Positions 59,000-64,000 of a stretch of 64,000 nt of DNA are shown here, piece after piece; within the stretch, counting starts at the first letter, position 1; the number at the start of each line of letters is the position of its first letter. A program made the translations under genes and the position numbers. Under the pieces are notes generated by a model. That model saw only the letters and a list, made by a program, of their open reading frames with translations. It ran no database searches and was not told the DNA's origin. Source of the stretch: Bacillota bacterium (GTDB taxonomy: Bacteria > Bacillota > Clostridia > Lachnospirales > Lachnospiraceae); NCBI GenBank assembly GCA_023408815.1, contig JAEYJO010000074.1:21996-85995 (forward strand). The letters are read 5' to 3'.

Positions 59000-59455
59000 C
59001 TATCCTTTCCCTGCCTGCTGCCGCACTGCCTTTATATCCTCCTCACACCACCTTTTTCCAAATTCCTGCTGCCACTGCGTCCATGACCGCCCAAGGACAT
59101 TTATGTAATATTCCTGACAGCGCATTTTGTAGGTAACGCTTAGGTTTCTATCTTCGTGGATAGAGTATTTTGTTCCTTCATGCCAGTCATGTCTAAGAGG
59201 GAGAATAAAACCATATTTTTCGGACAATGGCTTATTGCTGCCCCCGAAGATATGATGCGGATCTATGTCCTCCGTCGCGCCGGTGATATAGCAGGTGTGC
59301 ATGTCCGAGGTAAAAATACTGTGATACGGCTGAGGCAGCTTACGGGCTGTTTTCTGACGGCACTTTAGCTTGCTCTTGGTTTTTAAGGGAGTCTTTGCTT
59401 TTAAAGGCGCTTTTGCTTTCAGTGGAGTTTTCCGCTTAAGTGGTGTCTGCTTCAT
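59000..59455 (-). CDS. HH-motif recombination-like protein with basic N-terminal repeats
   Basis: The start at 59455 overlaps the previous stop (ATGA). The 151-residue protein begins with four repeats of the type PLKxKTPLK, a basic tail suited to DNA or RNA. A Cys-His motif follows (CYITGATEDIDPHHIFGGSN) with WHEGTKYSIHEDRNL, similar to the phage HNH/NinG-like nuclease-fold proteins. The activity is inferred. Confidence 0.72.
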   Translation of the reverse strand: MKQTPLKRKTPLKAKAPLKAKTPLKTKSKLKCRQKTARKLPQPYHSIFTSDMHTCYITGATEDIDPHHIFGGSNKPLSEKYGFILPLRHDWHEGTKYSIHEDRNLSVTYKMRCQEYYINVLGRSWTQWQQEFGKRWCEEDIKAVRQQAGKG

Positions 59456-59904
59456 CGTTCCAGTTCCTTCCTGATCTCCCCTTGCATAACGGAACCATAG
59501 GAATTGCCGGAATTGCCGAAGGTAACCGTATGCTTTTGCATCCGCTCTTTGCACTGCTGCCAGAGCAAATCATTCTTTACCGGCTTTCCTTTTGCATTGA
59601 TCCATCCATTTTTCTCCCACTGCGGTAACCAGTGATTTTGCATCACATTCAAAACATGCTCGCATTCAGTATTTACTCGGGCGTAGCAGGATTTTGTCAG
59701 CTTCGAAAAGGCATCTGCTAGTAGCTCCAGCACCAGGGCGTTTTCCGTTGTGCTTTCCCGCTTCAAGATTCCCTGCCTGGTTTCCGGTGCTCCATCGGAT
59801 TTTATGTATTCAATCAGCCACATTCCTGCCGCTCGCCTGATCGCCGGTCCCCGGAAAGAGGTTTCTATATAGACGGTCACCTGAAAAATATCCATTTGCT
59901 TCAC
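59452..59904 (-). CDS. RNase H-like fold protein
   Basis: The 150-residue protein shows an RNase H-type pattern: a first strand with IETSFRGP where RNase H has a DGS, a central ENALVLELLADAFSKL, VNTECEHVLNVMQNHWLPQW with an E for the usual D of TDS, and a C-terminal helix. Three acidic residues are therefore substituted (E for D), so catalysis is uncertain. It overlaps both neighbours by 4 nt. Confidence 0.72.
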   Translation of the reverse strand: MKQMDIFQVTVYIETSFRGPAIRRAAGMWLIEYIKSDGAPETRQGILKRESTTENALVLELLADAFSKLTKSCYARVNTECEHVLNVMQNHWLPQWEKNGWINAKGKPVKNDLLWQQCKERMQKHTVTFGNSGNSYGSVMQGEIRKELER

Positions 59905-60527
59905 TCCCTGCTCGTTTTGGCTATAAAGTAGTTATTTTCGTACCAGTAAGCTTTCGCGAGGACGGAATCTGAATATCGGCTTTTTGTAATGCCTTTCTCC
60001 CACAACCTCCCGGCTCCCGTCTCGCCCATGTTATAGGCCATAAGCACCTTTTCCCTATCGCCATCATACTTTTTCACGAGCCGCGACAATATCCATACGG
60101 CGGATTCCGCGTTATCGTAGGGATTCATCATATCCAGCTCCCGTCCCAGCTCTTCCTCCAGCGTTTCGTGATTTATCTTGTTGATCTGCCACATGCCGTA
60201 ATCATCGGTCGTAGATATTACTTTTGGCCGGAAATTACTTTCTTTCTCCGCGATAGAAATGACGATGCTATAATCTACACCAGAGCTGAGGCATAGTTCC
60301 TGAAGCCATGCTTGAAATTCTTCATCCAAAGGCACGTTATACGGAGTAAAATCAGGGCTTTCCGGCTTTTTCACTTTTTCTCGTTCTGCCATGACAATCT
60401 TTTTTACCGTAACCTCCTCTATGACAATCACCGGTTCTTCCTCCGGGACCGGAGGGCTTTCGCTTTTTGCCTCCGCTATCAAAAGCAGTGTGCATATTGA
60501 TACGGTCAAAATCTGTATTATTCTCAT
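59901..60527 (-). CDS. Membrane-anchored lytic transglycosylase (SLT)
   Basis: The start at 60527 has GAGGG 6 nt upstream. The 208-residue protein has an N-terminal hydrophobic segment (RIIQILTVSICTLLLIA), an acidic proline-rich linker and an SLT domain with the catalytic Glu in IAEKESNFRPKVIS and AYNMGETGAGRL. Such enzymes cleave the glycan backbone; conjugative elements use them to pass the wall. Its first 176 nt overlap the rep gene in another frame. Confidence 0.88.
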   Translation of the reverse strand: MRIIQILTVSICTLLLIAEAKSESPPVPEEEPVIVIEEVTVKKIVMAEREKVKKPESPDFTPYNVPLDEEFQAWLQELCLSSGVDYSIVISIAEKESNFRPKVISTTDDYGMWQINKINHETLEEELGRELDMMNPYDNAESAVWILSRLVKKYDGDREKVLMAYNMGETGAGRLWEKGITKSRYSDSVLAKAYWYENNYFIAKTSRE

Positions 60528-61422
60528 CACTATCCCTCTCACTCTCCCAGCTCCTTTCCCGCGCCGTTATATGTATGTAAAAAGCGGCATTGAACTCGTT
60601 GTACATGACCTCCGCCCTAAGAAATTGGTACTTTTTCCAGTGCTTTTCCTTTTCAAAGAATGTTCGGATCTCTTCATGGTCTTTTGCCATTCGTTCCACC
60701 TGCCTGCGGTTTCTTATCTTGGCATGACTGACACTCTCTTTTGGTTTTTTCAGATTCTTGGAAGGAGTCCAGCGCCGTTCTCCCTTGCTCCGTTTCTTAT
60801 CTGCCATATAAGCAGCCAGTCCGCTGATTCCCTCCTCATCCGGATGAAGTCTTGTGGAGTCGTTCCGCACTGCGTAGTACCACATATCTTCCAGTGTGTC
60901 CCGGTCAATTCCTTTTTCCATGAGTACATGGTAGTGACACCGGGTTTCCTCCGGCCCATCTCCCCATTCCATGATGTAGAGGTATTTCGCATTTTTAAGC
61001 CCTCGTTTCCTCCGGAAACGATTCACTCTGCGAAGGTAATTCGTGATATTTCTCTTAGCTTTTTCCTGCGTCCTGGGGTGATGTCCGTCTGTATATGTGT
61101 AAGTAAGCCATAAATCATTCCGTCCAAAGTTTTCATTCACCGTCCGGATCATTCGTTTTCTGGAATTCTTATCATTGAGATTGTTCTGGCTCCGGCTGTT
61201 ATCCAGCACTATCCTTGGGATATCCTTCAGACTGTTAAACCATGGGTATATCTCTACCTCAAACATCTTCCCGGACCGGATAGTCTTAGTTGCATAGTGG
61301 AGGCCCGGCTTGGTTCGCATCATCTCCTCAATAAAAATCTCATCCAGACTCTCTATAGGGTTATCAAAGGCAGTCTCGTAATCATACTGGTCCCTGATTC
61401 TTTTTCTATTACCGTTGCTCAT
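60352..61422 (-). CDS. Rolling-circle replication initiator (HUH Rep)
   Basis: The 356-residue protein has the three HUH-superfamily features: motif 1 LWLTYTYTDGHHPRT (near 104-118), motif 2 CHYHVLM (HYH at 163-165) and a Tyr in GLAAYMADKKR (Tyr205) with following Lys. It resembles the ORF2/G2P rolling-circle Rep group. It would nick an origin and start rolling-circle synthesis. The C-terminal 58 residues (Gly/Lys/Arg-rich) overlap the transglycosylase gene. A GGAGG lies 13 nt from the ATG, with a repeated 9-mer between. Confidence 0.85.
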   Translation of the reverse strand: MSNGNRKRIRDQYDYETAFDNPIESLDEIFIEEMMRTKPGLHYATKTIRSGKMFEVEIYPWFNSLKDIPRIVLDNSRSQNNLNDKNSRKRMIRTVNENFGRNDLWLTYTYTDGHHPRTQEKAKRNITNYLRRVNRFRRKRGLKNAKYLYIMEWGDGPEETRCHYHVLMEKGIDRDTLEDMWYYAVRNDSTRLHPDEEGISGLAAYMADKKRSKGERRWTPSKNLKKPKESVSHAKIRNRRQVERMAKDHEEIRTFFEKEKHWKKYQFLRAEVMYNEFNAAFYIHITARERSWESERDSDENNTDFDRINMHTAFDSGGKKRKPSGPGGRTGDCHRGGYGKKDCHGRTRKSEKAGKP

Positions 61423-61590
61423 GTACGTCCTATATCCTCCGTGGTTGATTTGTTACTATCTCATTACAAGGTCGGATAAAAGCTTGTCCGCTTTTTTCTT
61501 AAAAATGCCTTGAAACGCCGTAAAATCAACGTTTTTTATTGACGTACATCTGCAAAAGTGCTATAATATTTATAAATACAAATGTACGTC
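61421..61590. repeat. Three copies of the 9-mer GACGTACAT around the rep 5' region
   Basis: Copies at 61541-61549 (plus), 61582-61590 (minus) and 61421-61429 (minus, across the rep start codon). The first two are an inverted pair around the -10 of the plus-strand promoter, and the third separates SD from ATG. They look like binding sites of Rep or a regulator. Confidence 0.75.
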
Positions 61591-61650
61591 ATTTGTTAAC
61601 CGTAAAGGGATTGGGTAGTCGGGGGACTGTGCAATCTCTTTTTTATTTAT
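61539..61650 (+). ncRNA. Predicted small antisense RNA against the rep leader
   Basis: TTGACG (61539-61544), 17-bp spacer, TATAAT (61562-61567) on the plus strand, then 35-40 nt, then a terminator hairpin (AAAGGGATTG/CAATCTCTTT, 61604-61641, inner AGTC/GACT) with a T-run. The transcript would be about 75 nt from about 61574, opposite the rep message. No reading frame is supported in it. Confidence 0.7.
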
Positions 61651-61810
61651 TTTCATTTCTCTTTTTTCTTATTTCCCTGCTCCGGAGGTCGTTCCATATG
61701 ATACGGGAAACATTGTCTATTATTTTTCCTACTTCTTCCGGTGCGCATATGTAATCATCATGTACAATAATCTTACATTCACCCTGCTTATACTCTTTTA
61801 TTACTGCCAT
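61643..61810 (-). CDS. 55-residue small protein upstream of rep
   Basis: AAAGGTGCGGAAC precedes ATG 61810. The product (MAVIKEYKQGECKIIVHDDY and on to RKKRNENK) is charged, with a basic C-terminal helix. It could be a regulator of rep. It is too short for safe family assignment. Confidence 0.65.
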   Translation of the reverse strand: MAVIKEYKQGECKIIVHDDYICAPEEVGKIIDNVSRIIWNDLRSREIRKKRNENK

Positions 61811-61868
61811 GTTCCGCACCTTTCTTCATCTTTAATAAATGTTATGTACTACCGATTGTCCGTGATTC

Positions 61869-61974
61869 TTCCAGTGCCCTTTATGCGATGCACAGGATAG
61901 GGGTTAACTGTGCATCCACATGTAAAAGGGGAATTTTACTTGCGGTGCTGCACACCGCATAAAGAGCACTGGAA
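61869..61974. repeat. 106-bp branched inverted repeat (cloverleaf-like), origin candidate
   Basis: The closing arms 61869-61887 and 61956-61974 pair over 19 bp with one mismatch (TTCCAGTGCCCTTTATGCG). Inside are three hairpins: ATGCACAG (61888-61895)/CTGTGCAT (61908-61915), GTAAAA (61922-61927)/TTTTAC (61934-61939), and GGTG (61944-61947)/CACC (61953-61956). No coding frame crosses it. It lies between the 55- and 53-residue genes, close to rep, suggesting a replication origin. Confidence 0.8.
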
Positions 61975-61985
61975 CTCACTTATTT

Positions 61986-62147
61986 TTACGCTTCTTGTAA
62001 CTCATGGGCTTCGCGCTCTTTTTTATCTAATTCCTCTTTTGCCATTAGGCCATCAGCCAAAACGCTCATAATACGTAGGCTTGTGGGATCCATTAGAATC
62101 ATTTTTCTGGCCATGATTTCTAATTCTTCTTCTCTTTTCTTTAACAT
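61986..62147 (-). CDS. 53-residue small protein in the replication region
   Basis: GTGAGGTG lies upstream of ATG 62147. The helical product (MLKKREEELEIMARKMILMD, LADGLMAKEELDKKEREAHE) is strongly charged. It lies between the branched repeat and the left twin promoter. Function unknown. Confidence 0.62.
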   Translation of the reverse strand: MLKKREEELEIMARKMILMDPTSLRIMSVLADGLMAKEELDKKEREAHELQEA

Positions 62148-62172
62148 TTCTCACACCTCACTTTCCTTTTTA

Positions 62173-62242
62173 TTGCCTTTATTTACCTATTCTTCTATAC
62201 TTTATTTACGGGCTCATGCCAGAGCTGAGTACAAATGAAAGG
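62173..62242 (+). promoter_or_regulatory. Promoter-leader cassette 1
   Basis: TTGCCT (62173-62178), 17 bp ending TTCTTC, TATACT (62196-62201), then after 9 bp the 32-bp element (62211-62242) GGCTC-N-TGCCAGAGC-N-GAGTACA-N-ATGAAAGG shared with cassette 2. It contains a GCTC/GAGC hairpin and the start of the ribosome site. Confidence 0.82.
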
Positions 62243-62251
62243 AGGCAATGT

Positions 62252-62449
62252 ATGGGACTTAAACGATACTGGGTTGACGGGAGCCATCTATCCGATAAGG
62301 AAATTAATGATATTGAATGGGTGATGGGTCATATGTGTGACTCTTCTGCCGATTACAGCAAAAGGTGTGCTTATGAATCTTTTTGGGATGAACACAATGA
62401 CCCACGAGCGGTTCCTGCGCTTAAAAATTGTATTATTCGGGAGCTTTAG
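62252..62449 (+). CDS. 65-residue protein behind leader cassette 1
   Basis: AAAGGAGG stands 8 nt before ATG 62252. The acidic protein (MGLKRYWVDGSHLSDKEIND, ending ALKNCIIREL) has two Cys and no family I know. It is on the plus strand against the early operon, and its end overlaps the opposite gene by 17 nt. Confidence 0.7.
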   Translation: MGLKRYWVDGSHLSDKEINDIEWVMGHMCDSSADYSKRCAYESFWDEHNDPRAVPALKNCIIREL

Positions 62450-62738
62450 GTAAATATGTGTGTATAATCGCTCTAGGCTGCTCCGGGTCATAATCCACTA
62501 TCACCCGGAACGGCTTAGATAAATCCACGTGACTGAACATGTTAGCTAGTGACTGCAAACCTGATGCAAAGTTATCTGACCATGTTATCCCCTCGTATGC
62601 TTTCTCGAGATGTTTGTTTCCATCTTTTCTGAACTTATCCAGCATTTCATGCTCTTCATCAGTCATCATTCTTACGCCCTTCGAGAATTTTTCCCATTCC
62701 TCTTTAGTGAAACTTGCTTGGAACTCGCTGTTATTCAT
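62433..62738 (-). CDS. Small early phage protein, unknown
   Basis: The start at 62738 (MNNSEFQASFTKEEWEKFSK) has AAGGAG upstream. The 101-residue protein (ASGLQSLANMFSHVDLSKPF, RAIIHTYLPKAPE) overlaps the end of the plus-strand gene. Confidence 0.65.
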   Translation of the reverse strand: MNNSEFQASFTKEEWEKFSKGVRMMTDEEHEMLDKFRKDGNKHLEKAYEGITWSDNFASGLQSLANMFSHVDLSKPFRVIVDYDPEQPRAIIHTYLPKAPE

Positions 62739-62762
62739 CTCGTCATCTCCTTTCCTAATTGT

Positions 62763-62832
62763 TTGCCATTTTCTCCCTGTTCTTCTATAATTCAAGTACA
62801 GGCTCCTGCCAGAGCCGAGTACATATGAAAGG
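62763..62832 (+). promoter_or_regulatory. Promoter-leader cassette 2
   Basis: TTGCCA (62763-62768), 17 bp ending TTCTTC, TATAAT (62786-62791), then 9 bp and the same 32-bp leader element (62801-62832; differs at three single positions). Spacing is identical to cassette 1. Confidence 0.85.
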
Positions 62833-62843
62833 GGATTTGATCT

Positions 62844-63092
62844 ATGACAAAAGAAGAATTACTGGAACTTATCCACGATTCTAATTCAAATGTGTTTAAA
62901 ACAAACAAAGATGAGCTCATTCCAATATTTCAAAATCTTTTATCTAGTCTTAGTACCAATGAAAATCAAGTCGAAAATCTAATGGTAGCTTTATATGAGT
63001 ACACTGTTGCCATTTCCGAAATTTCATGTACAGCAATGGCTAAAACTTTAATCGACTTGGATGTTCTGCATATCTCTTCAACATCTGATTAA
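62844..63092 (+). CDS. 82-residue protein behind leader cassette 2
   Basis: AAAGGGG precedes ATG 62844. The acidic helical protein (MTKEELLELIHDSNSNVFKT, MVALYEYTVAISEISCTAMA) has no known family and is unrelated to the cassette 1 product. Its end overlaps the opposite gene by 53 nt. Confidence 0.7.
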   Translation: MTKEELLELIHDSNSNVFKTNKDELIPIFQNLLSSLSTNENQVENLMVALYEYTVAISEISCTAMAKTLIDLDVLHISSTSD

Positions 63093-63297
63093 AAATCTCT
63101 TCATGTTTATCTGAACTTATTTTTTTATCCTGGGGCGGCAGTGGCGAAAGCGCCGCCCCGCACTTTGTGCAGAACATTTCTCCAGCTTTTCTGGCATCAT
63201 CTCCGTTCTTAAATGTTCCATGGCACGTGACACATTGCACTATTTTTCCACAATACCAACATCTGAAAGCTTTTTTATTTTCCTTCTGTTTTGCCAT
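63040..63297 (-). CDS. First early gene: zinc-ribbon protein
   Basis: The 85-residue protein has three Cys pairs (CWYCGK, CVTC, CTKCG) and ends with a basic/acidic helix. It is transcribed divergently from the repressor gene and is thus the first gene of the early lytic operon. Possible Cro-like or antirepressor role is only inferred from position. Confidence 0.72.
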   Translation of the reverse strand: MAKQKENKKAFRCWYCGKIVQCVTCHGTFKNGDDARKAGEMFCTKCGAALSPLPPQDKKISSDKHEEIFNQMLKRYAEHPSRLKF

Positions 63298-63339
63298 ACT
63301 TTCTCATCTCCTTTCCTGCAAAATGTATTTTATGAATAC

Positions 63340-63428
63340 ATATTAATATTATTTGAATACTTTGTCAATACCAAAAAGTATTTTTTGAAAACTTTATTAT
63401 TGACATTTATCTATCTTGTTGATATTCT
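63340..63428. promoter_or_regulatory. Lysogeny switch: divergent promoters of repressor and early operon
   Basis: Plus: TTGACA (63400-63405), 17 bp, TATTCT (63423-63428) to the repressor. Minus: TTGACA (63363-63368), 17 bp, TAATAT (63340-63345) to the early operon. The zone holds repeated GAATAC/GTATTC and AAAGTATT elements, probable repressor operators. Confidence 0.85.
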
Positions 63429-63453
63429 TGTTATGAAAGGAGGATAGTTCTAC

Positions 63454-63867
63454 ATGAATGAACGCATAAAGGAACTTAGGAAATGTGTAGGCATGACTTT
63501 GGAGGCATTTGGAAACCGTCTCGGTGTAACAAAGTCTGCAATGTCGAACATCGAAAAAAGAAACCGTAGTGCAACAGAGCAATTAATAAGAACTATCTGT
63601 TTGCAGTCATGGGATGGACGATATGTTAATGAGGATTGGTTGCGCTGGGGGGAGGGGGAAATGTTTCTGTACTTGCCCCCGGAAGATGAAGCGGCTGCTG
63701 CCGTATCGGACGCATTGGAGGATATTGAGTGTGAGGATATAATATACACGCTGGTCAAAGAAGTTTTAATCAAATATAAAAACTCGGATTCCAATTCCAG
63801 AAAAGTCTTACGAAACTTTGTTAGTAATGTTTTAGACGGCTTAAAGAAAGAAAGAGAAGAAAATTAA
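63454..63867 (+). CDS. XRE-family repressor
   Basis: The 137-residue protein has an N-terminal HTH of the Cro/CI type (MTLEAFGNRLGVTKSAMSNI, EKRNRS) and a C-terminal helical half that looks like an oligomerisation domain; there is no LexA-like peptidase. AAAGGAGG precedes the ATG. It should bind the divergent switch and hold the prophage silent. Confidence 0.9.
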   Translation: MNERIKELRKCVGMTLEAFGNRLGVTKSAMSNIEKRNRSATEQLIRTICLQSWDGRYVNEDWLRWGEGEMFLYLPPEDEAAAAVSDALEDIECEDIIYTLVKEVLIKYKNSDSNSRKVLRNFVSNVLDGLKKEREEN

Positions 63868-63893
63868 TTCTTCTCTTCAGACTGTAGACAAAG

Positions 63894-63918
63894 TCCCACG
63901 CACTTGCGTGGGATTTTT
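63894..63918 (+). terminator. Terminator of the repressor gene
   Basis: TCCCACGCA (63894-63902) with TGCGTGGGA (63905-63913), then TTTTT. Confidence 0.9.
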
Positions 63919-63921
63919 CTG

Positions 63922-63990
63922 TAAAAAGAGTCAAAAGTTTAGTGTTCATGCAGACTTTTGGGCTCTTTTTTGGTACAATGGAAGTAGCAA
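63922..63990 (+). promoter_or_regulatory. Long hairpin and -10-like element ahead of the missing integrase
   Basis: Arms AAAAAGAG-CAAAAGT (63923-63937) and ACTTTTG-CTCTTTTT (63954-63969) flank a 16-nt loop. TACAAT (63974-63979) and a purine-rich AAATAAGGCGG at the window end follow. A recombinase gene is expected to start just beyond 64000. Confidence 0.5.
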
Positions 63991-64000
63991 AATAAGGCGG

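Noticed and set aside
61854..61863. TACTACCGA near 61852 as a pMV158-type nick site
   Set aside because: One inserted base relative to TACTACGA and no hairpin presenting it; too weak.
61869..61974. Cloverleaf as a tRNA gene
   Set aside because: The closing stem is 19 bp, and there is no anticodon loop, no GGTTCRA motif and no CCA-type end.
1..64000. CRISPR arrays, tRNA or rRNA genes, IS elements
   Set aside because: No spaced direct repeats, tRNA or rRNA signatures or transposase genes were seen.

Overview
The window is a 64 kb piece of a Gram-positive, endospore-forming Clostridia chromosome, most likely a Lachnospiraceae relative. This rests on a glmS ribozyme and a SAM-I riboswitch, sigma-A promoters with AGGAGG ribosome binding sites, a CgeB-type and a LysM/GH18 spore-type gene, and the Firmicutes character of the prophage. 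Species cannot be read from the sequence.

Positions 1-18352 are ordinary host DNA: glmS (partial) behind its ribozyme, metK behind a SAM-I switch, a divergent HD-GYP c-di-GMP phosphodiesterase, murA, a LysM/G5/M23 cell-wall peptidase, a Y-family polymerase, a flavin reductase operon, a small (p)ppGpp synthetase, hemolysin III, galE with a UDP-sugar pyrophosphorylase, a CgeB-like glycosyltransferase and a MarR/PNPOx/nitroreductase operon. The host part ends inside a LysM-GH18 spore-cortex-lysin-type gene that is cut after its catalytic motif.

From about 18353 to beyond 64000 lies a contractile-tailed prophage, nearly all on the minus strand. Read from the right end it contains: a lysogeny switch (XRE repressor and divergent early promoter, 63.0-63.9 kb); two small plus-strand genes behind near-identical promoter-leader cassettes; a plasmid-like replication locus (HUH Rep, repeated 9-mers, a predicted antisense RNA and a 106 bp branched inverted repeat); a dense early operon (lytic transglycosylase, RNase H-like, HNH, PcfJ-like and many small proteins); a plus-strand secreted-protein moron; a late activator; a membrane-protein moron; lambda-type head genes; P2-type tail genes with a -1 frameshifted chaperone and an inserted HicAB pair; tail fibres; and a lysis cassette. 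Between lysis and the left junction is an SOS-box-controlled Y-family polymerase with an SRAP gene beside it. The integrase is not in the window and should follow position 64000.

The points most worth checking are the prophage splitting a spore-type GH18 gene (a possible developmental switch), the Rep/antisense RNA/branched-repeat locus, the twin promoter-leader cassettes, and the SOS-controlled polymerase at the prophage edge.
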